A stretch of DNA of 7,657 bases from an uncultured Collinsella sp. Its GTDB lineage: Bacteria; Actinomycetota; Coriobacteriia; Coriobacteriales; Coriobacteriaceae. A program made the position numbers and the translations under genes. Position 1 is the first letter of the stretch; every line of letters begins with the position of its first letter. This document shows positions 1 to 6,586 of the stretch, piece after piece. Location of the stretch: contig CAADVA010000172.1 in assembly GCA_900752345.1 (NCBI GenBank), positions 1 through 7,657 on the forward strand. The letters run 5' to 3'. A model generated the notes under the pieces. It worked only from the letters and a program-made list of their open reading frames with translations, was not told the DNA's origin and ran no database searches.

Positions 1-1216
1 CGAGACGGGCTCGGCGCTTCTTGCCAACCGGGTGCGGAGCCTGCTCACCATCCTCGGCATCGTGATCGGCATCGCCGCCGTGATCGCGCTCACGTCGCTC
101 ATCGACGGCATGCGCGCGGCCATCGTGGGCCAGCTCGGCCTCAACGCCGCACGCACGGTCGAGATCGTGTGTTGGCCGCCGAACAACCGCCAGCTCACCG
201 AGGTCGACGTCGAGACCATGGCCCGCGACCTCGCCGGCGACTACGACTTCATAACCTGCTACGCCTACGCCTGGTCGAGCGTGTCGAGCTCAACCTCCAC
301 CTCCGAGGAGATGGACATCACGGCGTGCGACGAGAAGCTCTTTGAGGCGAGGGGCCTCAAGGCCGAGAAGGGCCGGGTCTTCACCGCCGAGGAGAACGAG
401 GAGTCCTCGATGGTAGTCGTGCTCGGCGGGGCATCGGTAAAGAAGCTCTTTGGCCGGGCCGATGCCGACGCCGTGGGAAAGACGGTGCGCATCGGCAACG
501 ACACCTATACCGTGGTCGGCACGCTCGAATCGGACAGCATGCAGGGGGACTGGTGCGTGGCCTACATCCCCTACCGCACGGCCAAGGTCCGCCTGATCGG
601 CCAGCAGAGCGGCGCCCCGCTGAACATCTTCGGCTTCGCCCGCGAGAGCGCCGACATCTACGGGGTGGCCGAGCGCACCGACTCATACCTGCGCACGAAG
701 TACAACATCCCCGAGGCCGACCCGGACGGGGGCGGCAGCTCGGAGGAGGGCTCCTGCCACATCTCGACGGCCCAGTCGATGCTCGACCAACTGGAGAGCA
801 CGATGTCGTCCTTCCGCCTGATGGCGTTCGCCGTGGCGGGGATCTCGCTTCTGGTCGGCGGCATCGGCATCATGAACATGATGCTCACCAACGTGACCGA
901 GAGGATCCGCGAGATCGGCCTGCGCAAGGCGCTCGGCGCCAAGCGAGCGGACATCACGGCGCAATTCCTGCTCGAGAGCATCGCGATCTGCATCGTGGGC
1001 GGCGTCATCGGCGTCGCCGTGGGCTACGGCGCGGCTTGGCTGCTCGCGGGCTTCGCCGGGTCGAGCCTCGGATACGAGAACCTCGTCCCCGTGATCACGC
1101 CGCAGACCGCGCTTTTGGCGGCGGGCATCTGCTGCGGGGTAGGCGTGCTGTTCGGGGTCTATCCCGCCCGGCGCGCTGCCCGCCTCGATCCCGTGGAGGC
1201 GCTGCGCTACCAGTAG
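1..1216 (+). CDS. MacB/FtsX-type ABC transporter permease, 5'-truncated by window edge
   Basis: This is the membrane subunit of a MacB-family ABC transporter, which with a separate ATPase drives export or extracellular mechanotransmission; the substrate is unknown. The frame is open from base 2 without a start, and its first residues (ETGSALLANRVRSLLTILG) match the cytoplasmic stretch before TM1 in this family, so the GTG at 32 is internal and the true start lies upstream. Numbering from base 2, TM1 is about residues 14-33, followed by an extracellular core domain of about 230 residues and a C-terminal FtsX domain with three helices (about 271-292, 318-350, 368-387). The signature GIGIMNMMLTNVTERIREIG and the terminal YPARRAARLDPVEALRY are very typical. 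The extracellular domain contains five cysteines (57, 86, 109, 185, 252). The cognate ATPase gene is probably just upstream, outside the window. Family assignment is firm; specificity cannot be given. Confidence 0.93.
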   Translation, partial: ETGSALLANRVRSLLTILGIVIGIAAVIALTSLIDGMRAAIVGQLGLNAARTVEIVCWPPNNRQLTEVDVETMARDLAGDYDFITCYAYAWSSVSSSTSTSEEMDITACDEKLFEARGLKAEKGRVFTAEENEESSMVVVLGGASVKKLFGRADADAVGKTVRIGNDTYTVVGTLESDSMQGDWCVAYIPYRTAKVRLIGQQSGAPLNIFGFARESADIYGVAERTDSYLRTKYNIPEADPDGGGSSEEGSCHISTAQSMLDQLESTMSSFRLMAFAVAGISLLVGGIGIMNMMLTNVTERIREIGLRKALGAKRADITAQFLLESIAICIVGGVIGVAVGYGAAWLLAGFAGSSLGYENLVPVITPQTALLAAGICCGVGVLFGVYPARRAARLDPVEALRYQ

Positions 1217-1218
1217 GC

Positions 1219-1258
1219 AAGAAGGGCGCTCGGCCGCGGCAGCCTGGCGCCCTTCTTT
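1219..1258 (+). terminator. Rho-independent terminator of the ABC permease gene
   Basis: An 11-bp perfect inverted repeat (AAGAAGGGCGC at 1219-1229, GCGCCCTTCTT at 1247-1257) closes a 17-nt GC-rich loop. It starts two bases after the permease stop codon TAG (1214-1216). The 3' arm itself supplies the T-rich tail (CTTCTTTG). The symmetric A/T-rich ends mean it could also stop minus-strand transcripts coming from the regulator gene. Confidence 0.75.
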
Positions 1259-1262
1259 GCGC

Positions 1263-1330
1263 CTAACCCCCACACAGCGGACACATCTGGGGCGAAAAAG
1301 CCCAAAATGCGTCCGCTGTGTGGGAGTTAG
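1263..1330. repeat. 68-bp near-perfect palindrome in convergent intergenic region
   Basis: Two 31-nt arms (1263-1293 and 1300-1330) flank a 6-nt loop (GAAAAA on plus). Their inverted match is 27 of 31; the outer 20 positions match at 19. The non-matching pairs are 1268/1325, 1283/1310, 1287/1306 and 1289/1304. In a minus-strand transcript the first three become G-U pairs, giving 30 of 31 paired; in a plus-strand transcript they are C-A or A-C mismatches. It lies between the permease terminator and the 3' end of the RpiR gene. It may be a terminator or 3'-end stabiliser for the RpiR transcript, or a copy of a dispersed intergenic palindrome (REP-like). No strong T-tract follows either arm; the plus side has a moderately T-rich TTAGTTCTTCTT. 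Confidence 0.85.
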
Positions 1331-1373
1331 TTCTTCTTGGTAGGTTTAAGGGAGGGCCCGCGCCTGGACGTGG

Positions 1374-2213
1374 TTATTCGCGACGCTCGGAGAACGCCGC
1401 CACGATGCCCCCGCGATACGCGGCAGCATACTTCTTTCGGTCTTGTTGATAAACGCTCGCGACCAGCGTGTCGATCATGAGCATCACACCCGCGTCCACC
1501 CCCATCGACGTCATCGGCGTCGAGCGGTCGGCGATCTCGATAACGCGCAGGCTCGAAGTCGCCAGCCTCGAGAGGGGATTGTCCGACGCGTCGCAGATTG
1601 CCAGCACGGGAATTCCCTCAGCCACGGCGGCCTTCGCCACTCCCACCGGCTCGGATTTGTCGCCAGATTTTGAGACGACGATTACCAAATCCCTGGTCGG
1701 ATCGAGCATTCTTAGGCGACGCTTGGTTTGGATAATGTCAGCATCGCAGTAGGCGCTCTTTCCAAGCCCGACCAACGACCAGCACAGATGGGACGCCAAT
1801 AAACCGCTCTCCATGCACCCGTAGCAAATAATGGTGTCCGCCGCATCGACAAGATGCGCCGCGCTGCCAAGGTCTTCCTCACGATTGCTCCTAGTGACGC
1901 TCTTCAGAAGCTCGTGGTACTTAGCCTCAACCTTGCTCATAACCGTGAACAGGCCATCACCGTTCTGTATCTCGGTGCTCAGGTCGCCGGAGCTTTTGAT
2001 GTCGGCGATCATCTCGCCGAACATCGAGTAGCCCATCTTTTTCGAGAAGCGCATGACGGTTGACTGCCCCACATCAAGGCGCCTTGCGAGCTCGTGCGAA
2101 GTCACGTCCTCGATCTCGTCGCCGTTCATGATGAGATAGTCGGCGACCTTTCTCTCCGCCATGGTGAATTTGGGGTAGAGACTCTTGACCCTTGTGGTGA
2201 ACAGCGCAATCAC
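1374..2213 (-). CDS. RpiR-family transcriptional regulator (HTH + SIS)
   Basis: A 279-residue protein of normal RpiR length. The N-terminal HTH_6 domain (about residues 1-77) contains the helix-turn-helix VTSHELARRLDVGQSTVMRF (37-56). A C-terminal SIS domain (about 118-255) is the sugar-phosphate-binding fold; its glycine/serine turns appear as YGCMESG (131-137, more often GxGxSG in the family) and VVSKSGDKSE (179-188). The start is a GTG at 2213 with a weak, close AGGA upstream. The later ATG (codon 18, base 2162) has no Shine-Dalgarno sequence and would remove the first helix. RpiR proteins usually control adjacent sugar genes in response to phosphosugars, and this gene directly follows a PTS operon on the same strand, so it is probably its regulator (inference). 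It is separated from that operon by a strong terminator ending about 10 bases before its start codon. Confidence 0.92.
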   Translation of the reverse strand: MIALFTTRVKSLYPKFTMAERKVADYLIMNGDEIEDVTSHELARRLDVGQSTVMRFSKKMGYSMFGEMIADIKSSGDLSTEIQNGDGLFTVMSKVEAKYHELLKSVTRSNREEDLGSAAHLVDAADTIICYGCMESGLLASHLCWSLVGLGKSAYCDADIIQTKRRLRMLDPTRDLVIVVSKSGDKSEPVGVAKAAVAEGIPVLAICDASDNPLSRLATSSLRVIEIADRSTPMTSMGVDAGVMLMIDTLVASVYQQDRKKYAAAYRGGIVAAFSERRE

Positions 2214-2220
2214 CGTCCTA

Positions 2221-2255
2221 AATGATAAAAGCCGGGGAAGATCAACTTCCCCGGC
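2221..2255 (-). terminator. Rho-independent terminator at the end of the PTS operon
   Basis: A perfect 10-bp GC-rich inverted repeat (GCCGGGGAAG at 2231-2240, CTTCCCCGGC at 2246-2255) closes a 5-nt loop. On the minus strand it is followed by TTTTATCATT, a proper U-tract. It starts about 25 bases after the EIIA stop codon and ends about 8 bases before the RpiR GTG start, so it separates the operon from its presumed regulator. Confidence 0.88.
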
Positions 2256-2279
2256 ACAGGCGTACTACCAGAGGTAATG

Positions 2280-2702
2280 CTAGAGGTTCTCTTCCTCGTC
2301 AATCATATCTGACGAGCGGGCGCTTTCCTCAAAAAACCCGACCCCACCGGGAACCGACGAGCAAAGAAGGTCCACAACCTCCGAGGCCTTCGACCCTTCC
2401 TCAATGCTCAGGGCCGCCTCCAGGATCGCGGCCAGGTTCATTCCGGCAACGACCTTAACCTGGTCGTTGCCGTGCGCAACCACGCAGGCATGGTTATAGG
2501 GGGTACCGCCAACCAGGTCGCATACGATCACGACCTCCTCGCCACATTCCGCGATGCCCCTCAGGCGGGACTCGAACTCATCCGGCGAGATGACCGGGGT
2601 GAAATCAACATACGAAGCAGTTTCCTCATTGCCGGAAAGCATAGCGACGGCAGACGCAACGCCCGAGGCGTAATGTCCGTGTCCAATAAGCACCATCTTC
2701 AT
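2280..2702 (-). CDS. PTS EIIA component, mannose/fructose/sorbose family
   Basis: A 140-residue cytoplasmic phosphocarrier that takes phosphate from HPr and passes it to EIIB. The N-terminal GHGHYASGV (residues 7-15) matches the family active-site pattern HGxxAxG, making His8 the likely phosphorylated residue. The second family motif, DLVGGTPYN (62-70), is intact. The length equals a free-standing EIIA domain, so A and B are separate polypeptides here. The ATG at 2702 overlaps the stop of the upstream dehydrogenase gene by four bases (ATGA), and GGGGAG lies 8-9 bases upstream. It is the last gene of the operon, far from EIIB at the operon's head. The C-terminus is acidic (DMIDEEENL). Family assignment is firm; the sugar is not known. 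Confidence 0.94.
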   Translation of the reverse strand: MKMVLIGHGHYASGVASAVAMLSGNEETASYVDFTPVISPDEFESRLRGIAECGEEVVIVCDLVGGTPYNHACVVAHGNDQVKVVAGMNLAAILEAALSIEEGSKASEVVDLLCSSVPGGVGFFEESARSSDMIDEEENL

Positions 2703-3931
2703 CGGGTTTTCTCCCCATCTGCAGGCCTGAGCTTCTCAGCCTTCTTCAAACAGCGAATCTCCTGGACAAAGCCAACCAGAAGACGGCAGGCAATTGCCTC
2801 GTCGGGAGCGGACGGATCCAAGGTCGTAATCTTGATGACGGCATCCTCGAGCGGCATAGAGGCGAGGGTTTCCTCGAGCTTTGCAGCCTGCTCGTCGCCC
2901 GCGCTGGGGACAAAGAACCCGTAGGCGGCAGCACGAAGAATAAAGAAAGGCATGATACCGTGCTTCAGGCAAAGCAGCGCGGGGCCAAGGAAGCGATCCC
3001 CCCTGCTAAGTTTGCGGATGGGCTGCCTGACGACGCGATCGATACGATCTCGGAAATAAGGGCTGCTGAACTTACCCAACATGGTCTCAAGTAGCGAGTC
3101 GTCCGGCATGGGGATGCCGAACTCAGCCTCAAGGGCTCGCCTTCCCTCCCTCCAGGCTCTTCCCGCAAGATTAGCGCAGAGCTCATCGGACGCGGCATCG
3201 TTAAGGTATTCGCAGCCCTTGTACGCCCCCATGAAGCCAAGCGAGCAGTGAAGGAGATTCTCACTCCATATCTTCTCGGCCATGCTCAGCTCGACATCAT
3301 TCGAGCGCTGGAAAAAGGACGGGTACTCATACCCCTCCTCGAAGAAGAAACGGTCCTCGACCGGAAGAATGGGCTTGTCGTCCCCCTCAAGGGCGAGCGG
3401 CCCCGCGTCTGGGTCGGATGAGAAGGTCACCTTGCGGTTGGCCTTTGAGGTAATGAGGGCAACCTGATCATTGAGAACGGCGAGCTCGTCTGCGTCAAGC
3501 AGCTTCTCCAAGGCGCCCTCGAAATAACTGCGAAGCCCGACGAAGTTGCCGCCGATGATTACCGCCGCCTTGTGGGTCATACCCTCCTTGATGCGCAGGC
3601 GAATCATATCGGCAATATCTTGAGCCACGGCATCAAAGGAATCGGGGAAGACCGCAACCGCCACGAACTCCGACTCGGCAAGCCTGCGCAGATAGGCCCC
3701 ACGGTCTGCCTGGACTTCAAATACCTCAAAACCATCGACGCGAATCTGCTTAAATGCGCCCGTATCAAGATCGGTCTGTTTGGTGACGAAGTATCCCTGC
3801 TTGCGGAGAGCTCGCACAAGATCGGCGTTGATGTCCGCAAAGGCAATGTCAAATCCGCCCTCAGAGAAAAACAGCTCGCCGAATGTCCCCCGACCTGTGC
3901 GACCGGCGCCGATGATGGTCACCTTTCTCAT
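2699..3931 (-). CDS. MtlD-like NAD-dependent hexitol-phosphate dehydrogenase
   Basis: A 410-residue member of the mannitol-1-phosphate 5-dehydrogenase group (polyol-specific long-chain dehydrogenases), slightly longer than E. coli MtlD (382). The N-terminal Rossmann motif IGAGRTGRG (7-15) and Asp33 after the second strand (FADIN) suggest NAD(H) rather than NADP(H). The catalytic pattern K-x4-N-x2-H is present as KIWSENLLH (Lys220, Asn225, His228). The C-terminal signature DRVVRQPIRKLSRGDRF (298-314) closely follows the MtlD form. The open frame reaches back to 4078, but those extra 49 codons overlap the ManA-like gene; the ATG at 3931 begins exactly at the Rossmann strand and forms an ATGA overlap with the upstream stop, so that start is chosen. 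The expected reaction is hexitol-phosphate to ketose-phosphate interconversion, classically mannitol-1-phosphate/fructose-6-phosphate. Substrate specificity is inference, since no mannitol-type PTS (MtlA) is present. Confidence 0.85.
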   Translation of the reverse strand: MRKVTIIGAGRTGRGTFGELFFSEGGFDIAFADINADLVRALRKQGYFVTKQTDLDTGAFKQIRVDGFEVFEVQADRGAYLRRLAESEFVAVAVFPDSFDAVAQDIADMIRLRIKEGMTHKAAVIIGGNFVGLRSYFEGALEKLLDADELAVLNDQVALITSKANRKVTFSSDPDAGPLALEGDDKPILPVEDRFFFEEGYEYPSFFQRSNDVELSMAEKIWSENLLHCSLGFMGAYKGCEYLNDAASDELCANLAGRAWREGRRALEAEFGIPMPDDSLLETMLGKFSSPYFRDRIDRVVRQPIRKLSRGDRFLGPALLCLKHGIMPFFILRAAAYGFFVPSAGDEQAAKLEETLASMPLEDAVIKITTLDPSAPDEAIACRLLVGFVQEIRCLKKAEKLRPADGEKTR

Positions 3932-4887
3932 TTGGCGCGCCCATCCTTTTCGCGATAGCTGATTGCGATGCAGTCCATCTTTCCGGAAAGTTCCAGTGGG
4001 CCGTACCCGACAGGGATAAAGAGCGTCTCTCCCAGCGAGATGGGCTCGCCGCACACGGTACCGTTCCCGCCAACGCACGTCACAAATAGGAAGCTGTCGT
4101 GCTCAAAGGACGCCTCGCCATCGACCTTGTAACGCAGGGCCACGTACTCGCCGGGGACATCGTGATACACAAAACGAGTCACGCCGTCCTTCTTGACTCC
4201 CTCCGGGCGCTCCGCCTTAAAGGGAAGCTCTGGGAAACTCGCGCAAGCGCAGACATCGTCGATGCTGAGCGGGCGAGTGGGGTCGTTGCGGTCATTGTCA
4301 TAGAAGCGGTACGTGATATCGCTGTTCGTGCCGAAGGTCGCGGAGACTTTGCCGGAGCCCCAGCCGCCATGGATCACACCGGCGGGCGTGTGGACGAAGT
4401 CGCCGTCCTTGACCTCGAGCTTCGTGAAGAGCGCGTCCCAGTCCTTCTCGTCGATGCAGCGCCTGAACTCCTTGGCATCCATAGGCTTGTGGCCAAAGAG
4501 CCACATACCCTTCTCGTCGGACTCATCCAGGGTGACAGCGCCGGAGACCTTGCCGCGACAACCTTCATGCGCCATGGCGTATTCATCGCCAGGATGGGAC
4601 TGGTAGGACTGGAAGCCCTCGTTGCACGTGATTGTCATCCTTACGGGGAACACCTCGTCAGAGCAGCCGAAGAGCTCGCGGTGTGCCTGGTAAAGCTCGG
4701 AGAGCGTCATGCCCGTGCCCGTCACCGGATTATCGAGCTCGCCGGGAAGCGCAAGAACGTTGTAGATCGTACCGACGTTTTCCAGGTCGGTCTTCAGGCC
4801 GAAGCGGTCGATGAGCTTGTGGCCGGCCCACACGAAGGATTTGTACAGGGGCTCGACGCGATATACGGAGTGATTGCCTATCTCCAT
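3928..4887 (-). CDS. Divergent type I phosphomannose isomerase-like cupin (ManA family)
   Basis: A 319-residue protein with the length and layout of the short bacterial ManA proteins. Recognisable blocks are SYQSHPGDEYA (94-104; family SVQVHPNDEYA), DGDFVHTPAGVIH (161-173; metal-ligand His173) and NSDITYRFYDNDR (188-200; family NSDxTYRLYDxDR). Gln96, His98 and His173 are kept. Where the family has the metal ligand Glu in GKxE, this protein has Ser115 (GKVS), and the Glu of the family ETQQ block is Thr184. The usual LLKxLDA before the ligand block reads VRMTITC. These changes suggest altered metal binding or altered substrate. The ATG at 4887 has AGAGGGGG six bases upstream; the gene lies 15 bp after EIID, and its TGA overlaps the next start. 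It may be an isomerase for a different sugar phosphate or a non-catalytic binding protein. Family is firm, activity is not. Confidence 0.85.
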   Translation of the reverse strand: MEIGNHSVYRVEPLYKSFVWAGHKLIDRFGLKTDLENVGTIYNVLALPGELDNPVTGTGMTLSELYQAHRELFGCSDEVFPVRMTITCNEGFQSYQSHPGDEYAMAHEGCRGKVSGAVTLDESDEKGMWLFGHKPMDAKEFRRCIDEKDWDALFTKLEVKDGDFVHTPAGVIHGGWGSGKVSATFGTNSDITYRFYDNDRNDPTRPLSIDDVCACASFPELPFKAERPEGVKKDGVTRFVYHDVPGEYVALRYKVDGEASFEHDSFLFVTCVGGNGTVCGEPISLGETLFIPVGYGPLELSGKMDCIAISYREKDGRAK

Positions 4888-4902
4888 AGGTTGCCCCCTC
4901 TA

Positions 4903-5769
4903 CTAGAGAATTCCGATGAGGCCGAGCACCACGACGATGCCCATAAGGCCAAAGATCGCCTTGGTTACGGACACGCCCTTCTTGGAGAGCAGATACCAGC
5001 AGCCGAGGACCAGAAGCAGGCTCAGCAGGTTGGGGAAGATGCCGTTGATAACGTCCTGCAGCACCACGGGCGTTGCGTCGGCGGAAGCCGCGAACGAAAG
5101 CGGCGTGGACAGCTTCACGTAGGACGCGGACAGCGCGCCGATGACGATGATTCCGAAGAGCTGGACCGCGGTCTTGATGCGGTCCATCGCGGAGCCCATC
5201 AGCGTCGACACGGCGTCCTTACCAAGGGTGTAGCCGTTGTTGAAGAGAACGCGCGCATAGGCCCACAGCAGAATCGGCGTCGCGATGATGAAGAGCACGA
5301 CACCAAGCGGGCTCAGGACATCGCCCGTACCGGTAAGCGAGATGGCGATGGTGGTGAGCAGCGGAAGGATCGTCGCCTGGACAAGGGAGTCACCCACGCC
5401 GGCAAGCGGGCCCATAAGCGAGGACTTGACGGTTCGGATCATCTCATCGCTAACCGGCTTGCCCAGGGCCTTTTGCTCCTCCATGCCGACGAGGATTCCC
5501 CACAGCACGCTCGCCGTCGTCTGCTCGGTGTTGATGAAGTCGAACATGCGCAGCATGCCCTCGCGCTGACCGTCCTTGTCGTAGTACTTCTTGTAAAGGG
5601 GGGCCATGTCGTAGGCATAACAGTTGCCGTGCCAGTTCTCGAGGTTGCAGCAGGTCAGGTACCTGAGCTGGTAACGCCAAAAGAGGCTGTCGAGCTCTTG
5701 TTTGGTCAACGGCTCGCTGCAGATGGGCTCGGAGCCCTGCTCGGCCTCGTTCTTGATGATGTCGCTCAT
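4903..5769 (-). CDS. PTS EIID component, mannose/fructose/sorbose family
   Basis: A 288-residue membrane subunit that pairs with EIIC to form the sugar-translocating unit; EIID is found only in the mannose-type PTS. The N-terminal cytoplasmic portion contains LDSLFWRYQLRYLTCCNLEN (26-45), corresponding to the family FWRSxxLQ...NxE block, and FDFINTEQ (77-84; family FFNTNP). The strongest signature, SLMGPLAGVGDSL (117-129), is intact. Hydrophobic segments lie at about 133-147, 156-178, 203-218, 244-262 and 270-288. The first 20 residues are a polar extension. The ATG at 5769 is three bases after the EIIC stop, with GGAG nine bases upstream. It is followed by the ManA-like gene. Confidence 0.96.
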   Translation of the reverse strand: MSDIIKNEAEQGSEPICSEPLTKQELDSLFWRYQLRYLTCCNLENWHGNCYAYDMAPLYKKYYDKDGQREGMLRMFDFINTEQTTASVLWGILVGMEEQKALGKPVSDEMIRTVKSSLMGPLAGVGDSLVQATILPLLTTIAISLTGTGDVLSPLGVVLFIIATPILLWAYARVLFNNGYTLGKDAVSTLMGSAMDRIKTAVQLFGIIVIGALSASYVKLSTPLSFAASADATPVVLQDVINGIFPNLLSLLLVLGCWYLLSKKGVSVTKAIFGLMGIVVVLGLIGIL

Positions 5770-5772
5770 TGT

Positions 5773-6585
5773 TTACAGCTCCACTTCGTCATCGTCGGTG
5801 AACACGTTCGCGCTTGCGCTCGCAGTCGATACCTCAGGGCGAGAGTCGATCTTCCAGTACAGGAACGCCAGGGCGGCGGCAAAGATAGCGATGGGGATGA
5901 AGCCCATGCTCATGGAGGAGACCATCATGAAGCCCAGGACAAAGAAGATGAACATCCAGTTACCGACGATGTTGAACTTAAGCAGCATGGCCATGCCAAC
6001 GGCAGGCAGGACGCCGCCAAGAAGGCCGAGCGCGTGCAGGACGTTCTGCGGGACGACGGCGAGCAGGCTGTCCACGGCGCCGGTGCCCAGATACATCAAG
6101 ACGAAAACGACCGCGAAGTTCATGGCCGCCAGGAATGCCTGAGGAAGAATAACGTTGCCGAGCTCGATCTTCTTGTAGTCGACCTCCTCGATGCCCTTTC
6201 GTACGATTCCGGTGCACACCGTGTTGAAGGCACGCATCACGTGAGTAAGGTTCGCGGTGAGGACGGAGATCGGCGCCGCAATGGCAAGGGCGGTACCGGT
6301 ATCCAGGCCGTTGATAATCGCGATGGCCATAACAGGATAAGAAACAACGCCCACATCGACGGAAACCGCTCCACCAACCGCGAAGGCGCCCATGTAAGCG
6401 AGCTGGAACGCAACTCCAAGCTCAAGACCCTTCTGTACATCTCCAAAAAGAAGTCCCACAAGAAGGCCCCCCACAAGAGGTCTCTGGAGCGTATAGCGGC
6501 CGAATACCATTCCCCCGAAGGAAGCAAACGTGTTTGTGAGGTGATAAAGAAGCGCAACAAGAAGTACCTGAACGAAATAAGCCAT
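5773..6585 (-). CDS. PTS EIIC component, mannose/fructose/sorbose family
   Basis: A 270-residue polytopic permease that binds the sugar and transports it with EIID while EIIB phosphorylates it. The family signature near the N-terminus is clear: RPLVGGLLVGLLFGDVQKGL (35-54), then ELGVAFQLAYMG (55-66). The protein is strongly hydrophobic from residue 4 to about 245, with segments at about 4-24, 37-53, 58-75, 80-115, 147-168, 176-201 and 210-244. It ends in a polar, acidic cytoplasmic tail (TDDDEVEL). The ATG at 6585 is one base after the EIIB stop codon (TAAcATG), and no strong Shine-Dalgarno sequence is close, so translation is probably coupled to EIIB. It is closer to the mannose/N-acetylgalactosamine/sorbose type EIIC than to mannitol (MtlA) permeases. 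Confidence 0.96.
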   Translation of the reverse strand: MAYFVQVLLVALLYHLTNTFASFGGMVFGRYTLQRPLVGGLLVGLLFGDVQKGLELGVAFQLAYMGAFAVGGAVSVDVGVVSYPVMAIAIINGLDTGTALAIAAPISVLTANLTHVMRAFNTVCTGIVRKGIEEVDYKKIELGNVILPQAFLAAMNFAVVFVLMYLGTGAVDSLLAVVPQNVLHALGLLGGVLPAVGMAMLLKFNIVGNWMFIFFVLGFMMVSSMSMGFIPIAIFAAALAFLYWKIDSRPEVSTASASANVFTDDDEVEL

Positions 6586-6586
6586 G

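Noticed and set aside
553..1273. Long alternative frames on both strands over the ABC permease gene
   Set aside because: They are Arg/Ala/Gly/His-rich shadows in GC-rich coding DNA; the permease frame has clear family motifs throughout.
2214..2279. Possible RpiR promoter: TTGATC followed by TATCAT on the minus strand
   Set aside because: The spacing is only about 12 bp and the elements are the terminator loop and U-tract; a functional promoter there is unlikely.
3932..4078. N-terminal extension of the MtlD-like protein from an upstream start at 4078
   Set aside because: The 49 extra residues are Arg-rich, overlap the conserved C-terminus of the ManA-like gene, and precede the Rossmann strand that normally begins this family.
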